DNA of 64,000 nt, from contig SUZI01000002.1 of assembly GCA_015060005.1 (NCBI GenBank), positions 282,177-346,176 of the forward strand. The letters are read 5' to 3'. Within the stretch, counting starts at the first letter, position 1; each line of letters starts with the position of its first letter. Below, in pieces: positions 32,067 to 41,980 of this stretch. The notes beneath the pieces are model-generated. The model searched no databases. It was not told where the DNA came from and saw only the letters and a program-made list of their open reading frames with translations. The DNA comes from Rikenellaceae bacterium. GTDB taxonomy: Bacteria > Bacteroidota > Bacteroidia > Bacteroidales > Rikenellaceae. The position numbers and the translations under genes were made by a program.

Positions 32067-34898
32067 CTACTCCTTATTGCAGCAGACAAGGTTGCGGTCG
32101 CCGTAACCGTTGTCAATCTTGCTGACATAAGGGAAGAACTTCGATTTGGCAACCCACTCCAATGGGAAGGCAGCCTCGTGGCGTGAGTATGGGTGCGACC
32201 ACTCACCTGCAATCTCCAATGCAGTGTGTGGTGCGTTGACAACGACATTATCCTTCTCGCCTGCCGCAGCCGCAGCCTCGCACTCACGCTTGATAGCCAC
32301 CAGAGCCTCGATGAAGCGGTCCATCTCAGCCTTTGGCTCCGACTCTGTTGGCTCGACCATCAATGTCTCGTGCACAGGGAACGAGAGCGTAGGTGCGTGG
32401 AAGCCATAGTCCATCAGTCGGTGAGCTATGTCGCCACAGTCGATACCGTAGTCGTGCTTGAAGTTGGTAAGGTCGAGAATCATCTCGTGGCCTACACGAC
32501 CTGTCTCACCCGAATAGTATGTGCGGTACTCCGACTTGAGAGCCGATGACATATAGTTGGCATTGACGATAGCCATCTCTGTAGCACGACGCAAGCCCTC
32601 CTCGCCCAACATTTTGATATAACCGTAGGTGATAGGCAGAAGCATAGCTGAGCCCCAAGGTGAGGATGACACTGCTGTGATACCCTGCTCACCACCCGTA
32701 GCTACGACAGAGTGTGTAGGCAGGAATGGCTTAAGGTGCTCTGCCACGCAGATAGGACCTACGCCCGGACCACCGCCACCGTGAGGCATTGCAAAGGTCT
32801 TGTGGAGGTTGAGGTGGCAGACGTCGGCTCCAATGTAGCCAGGGTTGGTCAAGCCCACCTGGGCATTCATATTCGCTCCATCCATATATACCTGACCGCC
32901 AGCGTCGTGCACCGCATCGACAATCTCGCGTATGCGGCTCTCGAACACTCCGTGGGTCGATGGGTATGTTACCATCAAGCCACTCAGCTCCGAGCTATGC
33001 TCCTCAGCCTTTGCCTTCAAATCCTCGACATCGATATTTCCGTTGGCATCGCACGCCACAGTTACAATCTTCATACCCGCCATAGCTGCCGACGCAGGGT
33101 TTGTGCCGTGAGCCGAGGCTGGGATGAGTATTATATTGCGGTAGCCCTGACCACGACTCTGGTGGTAGGCACGTATAACCATCAGACCGGTATACTCGCC
33201 CGCAGCACCCGAGTTAGGCTGCAGTGAGCAGGCAGCGAAGCCTGTAATCTTCGACAAATCGCTCTCCAACTCGGCGATGAGCTCCGCATAGCCCTCCACC
33301 TGGTCGGCAGGGGCAAATGGGTGGATATTCTGGAAACCCGCAAGCGAGAGTGGCTGCATAATAGCTGCCGCATTGAGCTTCATCGTGCACGAGCCGAGCG
33401 AAATCATAGAGTTGGCAAGCGAGATATCACGCAGCTCCAACTGCTTGATATAACGCATCATATCGCTCTCCGAGCGGTAACGGTTGAAGACAGGCTCTGT
33501 GAGGATAGCACCTTGACGCAACATAGCCTCGTCGATAGCTATCTTCTCGGTGAGCTTCACAGCCTTCGCCTTGCGAGATTTTGCCTCGGCGAAGATAGCC
33601 ACCACAGCCTCTACCTCCTCGCGTGTTGTAACCTCGTCGAATGATAGACGTACCTTGCCCTCGGTGGGGTAGAAGAAGTTGATGCCTGCCTCCAAAGCGA
33701 TATCCTGCACCACAGCAGCCTCAGCCTCCACTTCGAGTGTGTCGAATATATTGCGTGTTGCTACGCGGTAGTCTAAAGCCTTGAGTGCTTCGGCTGCAGC
33801 TACGGCTGCCGTGTGGGCTGTCAGTGCTGCACGACGTAGTCCCTCTGCACCATTGTATACGCAGTAGAAGCCTGCCATCGAAGCCATCAGAGCCGATGCG
33901 GTACAGATGTTCGATGTGGCACGCTCACGCTTGATATGCTGCTCACGCATCTGCAACGACATACGCAGTGCGTTGTTGCCTAAACGGTCGACCGATACGC
34001 CGATGATACGACCAGGGATGTTACGCTTATACGCCTCGCGGCACGCCATATATCCTGCACTTGGACCACCAAAGCCCATAGGGCAACCCAAACGCTGCGA
34101 AGAGCCTACTGCGATGTCGGCTCCCCACTCGGCAGGTGGTGTGAGCAGGGCGAGCGAGAGGATGTCGGCTGCTGTAGCGACCAAAGCTCCCGCCTTGTGT
34201 GCCTTCTCGGCGAAGGCTGCATAGTTGCGTACCTCGCCCGAAGCAGATGGATACTGCACCAGCACACCAAACTCCTTACCCGAGAACTCATACTCGCTGA
34301 AGTCGTCAACGATAAGCTCTATGCCAAAAGGCTCGCTACGTGTGAGCAGCACGTCGAGTGTTTGCGAGAAGATATCTCTGTCGACAAATATCTGGTTGCG
34401 TCCCTCCTTCACTGCCTCGCGTGAACGCAGGGCATACATCATCAGCATAGCCTCGGCAGCCGCTGTCGCCTCGTCCAAGAGTGAGCAGTTGGCAATCTCC
34501 ATACCTGTCAGCGAGAGTATCGCGGTCTGGAAGTTGAGTAGAGCCTCCAAGCGTCCCTGCGATATCTCTGCCTGATAAGGGGTGTAAGAGGTGTACCACG
34601 CAGGGTTCTCAAAGACATTACGGCTCACCACAGCTGGCACTGCCGTAGGGTAGTAGCCCTGACCGATGAATGAGCGGAACTGCTGATTCTTGGCAGCGAG
34701 GGCTGCTATGTGTGCTGCGAACTCATACTCACTCATACCCTCCGTAGGCAGGGCGATAGGTTTCTTCAGGCGTATCGAGGCAGGGATAACCTGCGAGATA
34801 AGCTCCTCGACGCTCTCCACGCCGATGACATCCAGCATCTGCTTGAGCTCCTCATTCTGGCTCACGCCGATGTGTCGGTTGTAAAACTTGTCGAACAT
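32067..34898 (-). CDS. gcvP: glycine dehydrogenase (decarboxylating), P protein
   Basis: PLP enzyme of the glycine cleavage system: decarboxylates glycine and passes aminomethyl to the H protein. 943 aa, the fused P1P2 length. The PLP lysine is K700 in NLHKTFAMPHGGGGPG, and the first half contains the matching GFGGPSAGYMACR region. No gcvT or gcvH is adjacent. It is monocistronic or the head of a short minus-strand unit, ending at the hairpin at 32013-32049. Confidence 0.97.
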   Translation of the reverse strand: MFDKFYNRHIGVSQNEELKQMLDVIGVESVEELISQVIPASIRLKKPIALPTEGMSEYEFAAHIAALAAKNQQFRSFIGQGYYPTAVPAVVSRNVFENPAWYTSYTPYQAEISQGRLEALLNFQTAILSLTGMEIANCSLLDEATAAAEAMLMMYALRSREAVKEGRNQIFVDRDIFSQTLDVLLTRSEPFGIELIVDDFSEYEFSGKEFGVLVQYPSASGEVRNYAAFAEKAHKAGALVATAADILSLALLTPPAEWGADIAVGSSQRLGCPMGFGGPSAGYMACREAYKRNIPGRIIGVSVDRLGNNALRMSLQMREQHIKRERATSNICTASALMASMAGFYCVYNGAEGLRRAALTAHTAAVAAAEALKALDYRVATRNIFDTLEVEAEAAVVQDIALEAGINFFYPTEGKVRLSFDEVTTREEVEAVVAIFAEAKSRKAKAVKLTEKIAIDEAMLRQGAILTEPVFNRYRSESDMMRYIKQLELRDISLANSMISLGSCTMKLNAAAIMQPLSLAGFQNIHPFAPADQVEGYAELIAELESDLSKITGFAACSLQPNSGAAGEYTGLMVIRAYHQSRGQGYRNIILIPASAHGTNPASAAMAGMKIVTVACDANGNIDVEDLKAKAEEHSSELSGLMVTYPSTHGVFESRIREIVDAVHDAGGQVYMDGANMNAQVGLTNPGYIGADVCHLNLHKTFAMPHGGGGPGVGPICVAEHLKPFLPTHSVVATGGEQGITAVSSSPWGSAMLLPITYGYIKMLGEEGLRRATEMAIVNANYMSSALKSEYRTYYSGETGRVGHEMILDLTNFKHDYGIDCGDIAHRLMDYGFHAPTLSFPVHETLMVEPTESEPKAEMDRFIEALVAIKRECEAAAAAGEKDNVVVNAPHTALEIAGEWSHPYSRHEAAFPLEWVAKSKFFPYVSKIDNGYGDRNLVCCNKE

Positions 34899-34937
34899 TG
34901 TTTTGTAGTTTTTTTATTGATTATTTATTTGTTGTCA

Positions 34938-36617
34938 TTAATACTTGAAGCTGCTGCCTCCGATAAACTCACGCAGGATGGATGTAGGAGGTATCTCCTC
35001 GCCACCGAGTGGGGTGAAGTTGTCGAGGAACTTCAGCAGTCGTCGTGCCTCGCCATATTCGGGCTCGGTGTCGGGCACCTCACGCAGTATAGGCTCTACC
35101 TTGCTACGCAGCACGCACAACTCATAGAAGAGCGAGGTGTTTATCATCACATCGGCATTCTCCTGATAGGGGAATATATGCTTCTCCTCGCCACGACGTA
35201 CACTCTCCCAGCGACGCAGTGTCGAGAGGGCGTTGCTGCCACGTGTGTAGTAGTCGCGTGTCATACGACGCAGCAGACGGTTGTCGGTCGTGGCTATGCG
35301 TGAGAGGTTATCCATAGCAACCGACGTCAGACACGAAGCATAGATGCAGAACTTCCTGTCGCGGCTGATGCTTGGTGTGAGGCGTGGGTTCAGGGCGTGT
35401 ATACCCTCGAGGATGAGTATCGAACGCTCGTTGAGCTGTAGGGGCTCTTCGTGCCATTGACGTGTGCCGCTGATAAAGTCGTAGCGAGGTATCTCGACAC
35501 TCTCGCCTCGCTCCAAGCGGAGCAGATCCTCGTTGAGTAGCTTCAAGTCTATCGCCTCGAGAGCCTCGTAGTCGTAGTCGCCCGACGCATCGCGTGGCGT
35601 ATCTTTTCGCTCCACGAAGTAGTCGTCCAACGAGATGAGTACAGGCTCCAAGCCCATAATACGCAGCTGGATACCCAATCGTTTGGCTGTCGTAGTCTTG
35701 CCGCTTGACGAGGGACCCGAGATAAGCACCATACGCACTCCTCGCTGGGTGTTTGCCTCATAAATCTTGTCGACCACCTGTGCCATCTTACGCTCGTGCA
35801 GAGCCTCGGCAACCTTTATGAGTGTGCCACCGTCGCCCTGCAGAATCTTCTCGTTGAGGTGTCCCACCGTAGGCACACCCATAACATTTACCCACGCGTG
35901 GTACTGCTTAAAGACGTCGAACATCTTATCCCACTGCACATTCTCATCGAGTGTGTCGGGCTCGCGGCGTGAAGGTATCGCCACGTAGAAACCGTTGTAG
36001 TAGGCACGTATGTCGAACAGGTGGATATAACTTGTGTCGGGGGTGAGAGCCCCATAGAAGTAGCCCACCACGTCGTCCATCACGTACATATCGCTATATA
36101 GTCGCTGGCGGGTGTTAAGCAGAGCAATCTTATCCTCGTAGCCTTTCGAGCGATATATAGCCTCCACCTCCGTCGTAGGGAGTGTTACTCGCTCGATAGG
36201 GTAGGCGTTGTCGATAATCTGCTGCATCAAGCCCTTGAGCTTTATAATCTCCTCGTCGGTAGGTGGCACATTGTCGGCAAACTCGCAATATACGCCACTG
36301 CCGATGCTGTGTCGGATGTGTAGCGTACGATTGGGGTTAAGCATATAAGCTGCCTTCTGCAAGATGAATGACAGGGTGCGCTGATAGACACGGTAACCCT
36401 CAAAATGTGTGATGTCGATAAATCGCACCATCAAAGGTTTGAATATGCGGTAGTTCAACTCCTTGAGACGGTTGTTGACGTATGCCGCCAGGAATGGATG
36501 TTCGCCCTCAATCTGCAACTGTTGTAATAGTTCGCGAAGCGATGTTCCCATCTCCACCTCAATGGTCGAGAGGGTGTTCTGGCATATTACTTTGACCTTC
36601 TGCATAGAAAATAGCAT
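34938..36617 (-). CDS. nucleoside kinase with N-terminal TGS/ThrRS-like region
   Basis: 559 aa. The C-terminal half is a uridine kinase/phosphoribulokinase-type P-loop kinase: ISGPSSSGKTTTAKRL (about 297-312), SLDDYFVERKDTP (about 326-338) and ILEGIHALNP (about 390-399). The N-terminal half has a TGS-like beginning (KVICQNTLSTIEVEMGTS) and a segment resembling the ThrRS second domain (THFEGYRVYQRTL, SGVYCEF). This fusion is a known Bacteroidota/Firmicutes type. Start is ATG 36617 or 36605. The substrate is probably uridine/cytidine. Confidence 0.88.
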   Translation of the reverse strand: MLFSMQKVKVICQNTLSTIEVEMGTSLRELLQQLQIEGEHPFLAAYVNNRLKELNYRIFKPLMVRFIDITHFEGYRVYQRTLSFILQKAAYMLNPNRTLHIRHSIGSGVYCEFADNVPPTDEEIIKLKGLMQQIIDNAYPIERVTLPTTEVEAIYRSKGYEDKIALLNTRQRLYSDMYVMDDVVGYFYGALTPDTSYIHLFDIRAYYNGFYVAIPSRREPDTLDENVQWDKMFDVFKQYHAWVNVMGVPTVGHLNEKILQGDGGTLIKVAEALHERKMAQVVDKIYEANTQRGVRMVLISGPSSSGKTTTAKRLGIQLRIMGLEPVLISLDDYFVERKDTPRDASGDYDYEALEAIDLKLLNEDLLRLERGESVEIPRYDFISGTRQWHEEPLQLNERSILILEGIHALNPRLTPSISRDRKFCIYASCLTSVAMDNLSRIATTDNRLLRRMTRDYYTRGSNALSTLRRWESVRRGEEKHIFPYQENADVMINTSLFYELCVLRSKVEPILREVPDTEPEYGEARRLLKFLDNFTPLGGEEIPPTSILREFIGGSSFKY

Positions 36618-36670
36618 ATAATTTTTGTAAAGATAAGTATTTTATTCCGAAATGCGATGGTCATATTGCA

Positions 36671-36703
36671 CAAAAAAGGTGCAATCCGTTGAGGAATGCA
36701 CCT
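36671..36703 (-). terminator. intrinsic terminator for the C1 peptidase gene
   Basis: AGGTGCA (36677-36683) and TGCACCT (36697-36703) form a hairpin. Read on the minus strand it is followed by six T, 23 bp after the peptidase stop. Confidence 0.82.
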
Positions 36704-36725
36704 TTAATAGTCTATATGCTTGCGT

Positions 36726-37910
36726 TTATTTCAATCCGCACTTCTTCAAAATCTCCTTTGGAACGATGTTCTTGTTTACCATAATATCCATAGTCTTGTA
36801 CTCTACGAATGGGCGTGAGAAGTAGTAGAAACCATCGTATGGTGGGCGCTCGCCCCAAGAGTTCTGCACCTTATAGAAAGGAGCACCTGTCTGGTCTACG
36901 GCTGTGCCTACGATAACCATACCGTGGTCGTCGGTTGTCTCATAGTTGTCGTATGCCTCCTGACGCATCTGCTGAGTGATAGTCTTCTCCTTAACAGGCT
37001 CCTTCAAAGAGTAAATCTCTGCCAACTTCTGAGCCTCAGAGAGCTTGCCCCACTTCTCGGCGTCAGAGCCAACCATATTCTTCTCTACATCCTCTGGGAT
37101 GATACCGATAGCCTTGCGACCTACGAAGCCCTTCTCGCTCACGTCGGTACCCCAAGCAACAGGGTGGCCCTCAGCCAGAGCAGCGTCTACAATCTGCATC
37201 ATCTCCTCCATAGGTACGTTATACATCTCGTCCCACAACCAGTTGTCTGGCACCTCCAACACGAATGTTGTGTAGAATGGGTGGTGAGTGAATGATGTGA
37301 ACTCCACATAGTCGCTCATCTTGATAGGCAATGACTCGGCAAATGACTTAGGAGTGTACTCCTTGCCATTGTAGGTGAAGGTCTCGGGCATAACGCCGAA
37401 GTAAGCGTCGAGGATGCCATTCAGACCTGCCTGCCAAGCTGTTGTGAGCTTACCATTGCCATTCTTGATAACAGCGTCAACATAAGCCTTCAATACGTTG
37501 TCAATCTCGTTGAACTCAGGCAGCTCGGTGCCGTAGTTCTGACCTGTATAGACCTCGCGTGGCACGATGCCATACTTCTCGATGGCGTGTGTTACGTCGT
37601 GAGCAGCACCGCCGACAGCGAAGTTCAATGAGCCGTGCAGACGCACATACTTTACAGCCTTCTCGAAATAGATGTTACGTACAACCCACATCTCCGAGAG
37701 CTTAACCTGCTCGCCTCCAGCACGCAAAATCTCCTCCTCGAGGAATGAGAGGGTAGAGTAGCACCAGCAGGTACCACTACGATACTGGTTGGTGATAGGT
37801 ACAGTCTTCACCTCATTCTTATCAGTAAACTGATAGCCCTCAGCCTCCTGAGCCGATGCAGCCATCGAAACGCCGAACAGTACGGCTACGAGAAACAAAA
37901 ATTTCTTCAT
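36726..37910 (-). CDS. exported C1-family cysteine peptidase (bleomycin hydrolase/PepC-like)
   Basis: 394 aa with a cleavable signal peptide (MKKFLFLVAVLFGVSMAASAQ). Papain-fold catalytic residues are visible: Q42, C48 in SGTCWCYS, H329 in DDHGMVIVG and N350 in VQNSWG. The length and the HPFYTTFVLEVPDNW region match the bleomycin hydrolase group (C1B), whose classical members are cytoplasmic aminopeptidases. Export to the periplasm is common in Bacteroidales homologues. Probably degrades peptides. Confidence 0.9.
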   Translation of the reverse strand: MKKFLFLVAVLFGVSMAASAQEAEGYQFTDKNEVKTVPITNQYRSGTCWCYSTLSFLEEEILRAGGEQVKLSEMWVVRNIYFEKAVKYVRLHGSLNFAVGGAAHDVTHAIEKYGIVPREVYTGQNYGTELPEFNEIDNVLKAYVDAVIKNGNGKLTTAWQAGLNGILDAYFGVMPETFTYNGKEYTPKSFAESLPIKMSDYVEFTSFTHHPFYTTFVLEVPDNWLWDEMYNVPMEEMMQIVDAALAEGHPVAWGTDVSEKGFVGRKAIGIIPEDVEKNMVGSDAEKWGKLSEAQKLAEIYSLKEPVKEKTITQQMRQEAYDNYETTDDHGMVIVGTAVDQTGAPFYKVQNSWGERPPYDGFYYFSRPFVEYKTMDIMVNKNIVPKEILKKCGLK

Positions 37911-37952
37911 AATAGTAAGTTTTAAGGTTTTATATTACTTCTTTTTACTTCT

Positions 37953-40262
37953 TTACTTTTTCTTGGTGTTCTTAGGGCTGTTTACTATCGCTATACACTC
38001 CTCATACGAGAGCTGCTCGGGCTTCTTCGACGATGGGATGCGGTAGTTCTTACCCTTGTAGGCGATGTAAGCACCATAGCGACCATTCTTGATGACAAGC
38101 TCCTTATTCTCGCTGAAGGTCTTGACAGGCTCCGAGGCTGCCTTAGCTGACGCCTTCGACTCCTCCAAAAGCTCTATCGCACGCTCACGCGTTACGGTAT
38201 AAGGGTCATCGTTCTTACCGAGAGATGCGAAGGTCTTGCCCTGGCGTATGTAAGCACCGTAGCGACCTATGCCTACCCACAGCTCCTCGCCATTGTACTC
38301 GCCTAAGTTACGTGGCAGAGCAAAGAGCTCGATAGCCTCCTCCAGCGTGATAGACTCTATGAGCTGTCCCTTCTTCAGCGATGCAAAGCGGGTGTTACCA
38401 TCCTTATCCTCAATCTCCACCATAGGGCCATAACGACCGATACGCGACTTGACGATGTTGCCCGTCGCAGGGTCGGTGCCGATGATGCGTACCTGTGAGT
38501 TCTTGTCGTTCTGTGTCTCGATAGCCTTGTCGACCATAGAGTGGAATGGGGTGTAGAAACGCTCAATCATACCGTTCCACGTAATCTCGCCATCGGCTAT
38601 GCGGTCAAACTCCTTCTCGACATTTGCGGTGAAGTTGTAGTCCATAATCTGTGCGAACTGCGACTCCAGGTAGTCGTTCACAATCATACCTATGTCGGTA
38701 GGTGTCAAACGGCTCTTCTCCTTGCCGTAGCTCTCGGTGTGCGACTTCTCGCTAATCTTACCCGACGTGCCGAGTGTGAGCGAGAGGTACTGACGCTTCT
38801 GGGCGTCGCGGTTCTGCTTCACTACATAGCCACGATTGATGATAGTGGTGATTGTAGGTGCGTAGGTCGAAGGACGACCGATACCCAGCTCCTCCATACG
38901 CTTCACGAGTGATGCCTCGTTGTAACGTGCCGGAGCAGTCGTAAAACGTTCGGTGGCTGTCATCTGCAGGCGGTTAACCTTCTCGCCTACAACAACCTGT
39001 GGCAATATAGCTTCGCTGTTCTCTGTCGCTGCATCCTCGTCGATAGACTCCGAATAAAGACGCAGGAAACCGTCGAAACGTACCACCTCGCCACTTGCTA
39101 CGAACTCCCACTTTGTGCCATCCATCTCGATAGATATCGTTGTGCGGTCGACATCGGCTGCCACCATCTGCGAAGCTACGGTACGCTTCCATATAAGGTC
39201 GTAGAGCTTCTTTTCGGTTGCAGTACCCTCGATTGTCGTGCGGTCGATATATGATGGGCGGATAGCCTCGTGAGCCTCCTGAGCACCCTTGGTCTTGGTC
39301 TTATAGTTGTGTGCCGATGAGTATTTCTCACCGAACATACGGGTAATCTCTGTCTTACACTGTGCGATAGCCTGTGCCGAGAGGTTTACCGAGTCGGTAC
39401 GCATATAGGTGATAAGTCCCTGCTCGTAGAGACGCTGTGCGATAGACATCGTCTGGGCTACCGAGATGCCGAGCTTGCGACCTGCCTCCTGCTGAAGTGT
39501 CGAGGTGGTGAAAGGTGCTGCGGGGTAGCGTTTCATAGGCTTCTCCTCCGCCTTACCTACGGTGAAGGTAGCATCCTTACAGCTCTCTAAGAAAGCCATA
39601 GCCTCCTCCTTGGTCTCGAAGCGTGTCGTCAGCTCCGCCTTGAACGATGCCTCGGGGTTGCCTGCGGGTGTGAACTGTCCCACCACGCGGAAGAAAGGTG
39701 TCGAACTGAAGCCTATAATCTCTCGCTCACGCTCCACAACCAATCTCACTGCTACGCTCTGCACACGACCTGCCGAGAGTGCTGGACGCACCTTCTTCCA
39801 CAGCACGGGCGAGAGCTCAAAACCCACGATACGGTCCAGCACGCGGCGTGCCTGCTGGGCATTGACCAGATTCATATCTATGGTGCGAGGAGTCTCTATC
39901 GCGTGAAGGATAGCAGGCTTGGTAATCTCGTGGAAGACAATTCGTTTAGTCTTCTCGATAGGCAGGTTAAGCACCTCTGCCAAGTGCCAGGCGATAGCCT
40001 CTCCCTCGCGGTCCTCATCGGATGCCAACCATACGGTCTTCGCTTCACGTGAGAGGCGGCTCAAGTCATCCACTACTCGCTTCTTGTCGGGAAGGATGAG
40101 ATATTCTGGCGAAAAACTGTTCTCTGTGTCGATACCGAGTCCCTTCTTCGATATGTCGCGGATATGTCCGAAGCTCGACTTAACGATGAAATCCTTACCG
40201 AGGAATTTCTCTATGGTCTTAGCTTTCGCGGGGGACTCTACAATAACTAAATTCTCTTGCAT
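37953..40262 (-). CDS. topA: DNA topoisomerase I
   Basis: Type IA topoisomerase that relaxes negative supercoils. About 769 aa from ATG 40262 (MQENLVIVESPAKAKTIEKF); the longer frame from 40277 uses TTG. TOPRIM acidic cluster DEDREGEAIAWHL (about 57-69) and catalytic Y286 in GLITYMRTDSVNL. The C-terminus has two repeats lacking zinc-finger cysteines (YGPMVEIEDKDGNTRFASL, YGAYIRQGKTFASLG, then YGAYIAYKGKNYRIP). An inverted repeat at 40283-40316 lies just upstream. Confidence 0.97.
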   Translation of the reverse strand: MQENLVIVESPAKAKTIEKFLGKDFIVKSSFGHIRDISKKGLGIDTENSFSPEYLILPDKKRVVDDLSRLSREAKTVWLASDEDREGEAIAWHLAEVLNLPIEKTKRIVFHEITKPAILHAIETPRTIDMNLVNAQQARRVLDRIVGFELSPVLWKKVRPALSAGRVQSVAVRLVVEREREIIGFSSTPFFRVVGQFTPAGNPEASFKAELTTRFETKEEAMAFLESCKDATFTVGKAEEKPMKRYPAAPFTTSTLQQEAGRKLGISVAQTMSIAQRLYEQGLITYMRTDSVNLSAQAIAQCKTEITRMFGEKYSSAHNYKTKTKGAQEAHEAIRPSYIDRTTIEGTATEKKLYDLIWKRTVASQMVAADVDRTTISIEMDGTKWEFVASGEVVRFDGFLRLYSESIDEDAATENSEAILPQVVVGEKVNRLQMTATERFTTAPARYNEASLVKRMEELGIGRPSTYAPTITTIINRGYVVKQNRDAQKRQYLSLTLGTSGKISEKSHTESYGKEKSRLTPTDIGMIVNDYLESQFAQIMDYNFTANVEKEFDRIADGEITWNGMIERFYTPFHSMVDKAIETQNDKNSQVRIIGTDPATGNIVKSRIGRYGPMVEIEDKDGNTRFASLKKGQLIESITLEEAIELFALPRNLGEYNGEELWVGIGRYGAYIRQGKTFASLGKNDDPYTVTRERAIELLEESKASAKAASEPVKTFSENKELVIKNGRYGAYIAYKGKNYRIPSSKKPEQLSYEECIAIVNSPKNTKKK

Positions 40263-40282
40263 TTCTCTGCTTGTCAATTAAG

Positions 40283-40316
40283 ACGACAAAACCTAAGTAA
40301 GCACTTAGGTTGTCGT
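40283..40316. other. inverted repeat between DUF4270 gene and topA
   Basis: ACGACAAAACCTAAGT (40283-40298) pairs with ACTTAGGTTGTCGT (40303-40316) apart from a 2-nt bulge, with a short loop. It is 20 bp upstream of the topA start and 20 bp behind the preceding stop. No T-run follows on the minus strand, so it may be a leader structure or a weak terminator. Confidence 0.6.
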
Positions 40317-40336
40317 TATACTTTGTATATCTTTTT

Positions 40337-41980
40337 CTATCGTACCAGGGTGTAGGTCAACTCGAGCTCTATGGCTGCCGGATTGATTACACTGTCGGCA
40401 CCTTGTACCTTCGTGTGTAGGAAGTCGAAGAGGTTTGTCGCCTCAGGACCTAAAAATATCTTTCGAGGCAGGGCTAACTTCGAGAAGTCGAGTTTGCCAT
40501 TCTCGTCGGGCTCCAACTTCAACACCGAGTTGATAATCTCCTGGATGTACGATGTGATGTTCATCTCGTAGCAAGCCAAACTGCGGTTCATATATCCGCC
40601 ATAGACAAGCGTGCCACCCGAAGCCTCCACCGAATACATATAGTCGGGGATTGGGGTCAGCGACTTGAAGTTGGTGTACAAGCCCAGACGGCTCATGGCA
40701 TTGTCCATCTTCTCGCCCATCGTTACAGGGTTCATCGCCAAGTAGTCGTACGACGCATCCTCGATATAAATCTTCAGTGCAGCCTGATTGACTGCTGCCG
40801 ACTGGTGTGTGAGCTCGCCCTCGGCGTTGCGGTTGAGTGTACGCAACGAGTAGAGGAACTCATCCGTAAGACGCAGCTCTGTTACCACGCCACCGCAGCC
40901 ATCTACGTAGCAGAGCTCCACCTCATCGCGGTTGTTGAACGCCTCCTCCTCTGCCGAGCCCTTCACAGGCTCCTCAAACTGCAGATGCGAGAATGCCGAC
41001 TGCGAGTAGTCGAACTCCACACGCTGAGCCGAGTAGTTGCCATCAACACCGGCATATTGGTCGCGGAAATAGTATATCACGTTGAGTGTATCAGCCATCA
41101 GCTCGCTGTCGTTACCCATCGAGCGGGTACGAGCGAAGAGGTTGATACCGGTGTCGGTAGGGCTGAACGTGTAAGCCGAGCCCTCACCCGTTACCGATGT
41201 TACGTCGGGCTCTATGTAGAGACCGTGGAATGTCGCTATAAACGCCGAGTCGCTTGCATAAGCCTCTGCACCACCATTTGCCAAGCCATTCTCATCGAGC
41301 TCCAGACACATCAGTCGGCGGATAAAGTCGGCTGTAGCAGGGGTCTCCTCCATACGCACTAACTCCGATGTGGTGTAGATACCCTTTTCGTGATTTGGGA
41401 ACTCGAAGGTGAAGATAGGCTCTGCCGAAGGTGAGAGGTGTCCCTCGCGACGTGGGTTGTAGTTGAGGTACTTCACCGAGTCGGTGCTCTCGCCTCGCTC
41501 CAACATAGCCTCTGTCAGCTCATATACGTTGAAACGTATCGGTTTGAGCGTGTCGCCCGCAAATGTGTCCACCGCAAAGCGGAAACACATAGAGTCAAAC
41601 ACGGGGCGATAGCCGAAGCCGAGCGAGTCGCTCACAGCACTCATAAAAAGATATTGGCTTGCGAAACTCATCTTACGTGAGCCAAACTCGTCGTCGTGCT
41701 GCACTCCGAGAGCCAACCTGTCGAGCTTGTTACCTGCCACAGAGTCGCTGCGGAACAGACGTGCCTCAAAGAGCTTACACTCTCGCACGTTGTCGCGGTC
41801 GTGAGCATCGATAATCTCACCGCCCTTGTAGTGGCGATGATATATCTCCATCTGCTGATGTCCTGGCGTGAGTTCGCCTCCCAATGTATAATCTGCTGTT
41901 GTGTTACAGCCTACGCACCACACCAGGCACGCCGCTGCCACAACTCTCATCCAACTTAATACTCTTTTAGAGTTCTTCAT
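40337..41980 (-). CDS. DUF4270 family lipoprotein
   Basis: Exported Bacteroidota-specific protein of unknown function. The frame is open to 42061, but the natural start is ATG 41980, giving 547 aa and a signal peptide with lipobox VWCVGC (MKNSKRVLSWMRVVAAACL...). The mature part begins TTADYTLGGELTPGHQQM, typical of DUF4270. The start overlaps the 3' end of the GT5-like gene by 14 bp, so the two are translated together. This pair is recurrent in Bacteroidales. Confidence 0.85.
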   Translation of the reverse strand: MKNSKRVLSWMRVVAAACLVWCVGCNTTADYTLGGELTPGHQQMEIYHRHYKGGEIIDAHDRDNVRECKLFEARLFRSDSVAGNKLDRLALGVQHDDEFGSRKMSFASQYLFMSAVSDSLGFGYRPVFDSMCFRFAVDTFAGDTLKPIRFNVYELTEAMLERGESTDSVKYLNYNPRREGHLSPSAEPIFTFEFPNHEKGIYTTSELVRMEETPATADFIRRLMCLELDENGLANGGAEAYASDSAFIATFHGLYIEPDVTSVTGEGSAYTFSPTDTGINLFARTRSMGNDSELMADTLNVIYYFRDQYAGVDGNYSAQRVEFDYSQSAFSHLQFEEPVKGSAEEEAFNNRDEVELCYVDGCGGVVTELRLTDEFLYSLRTLNRNAEGELTHQSAAVNQAALKIYIEDASYDYLAMNPVTMGEKMDNAMSRLGLYTNFKSLTPIPDYMYSVEASGGTLVYGGYMNRSLACYEMNITSYIQEIINSVLKLEPDENGKLDFSKLALPRKIFLGPEATNLFDFLHTKVQGADSVINPAAIELELTYTLVR

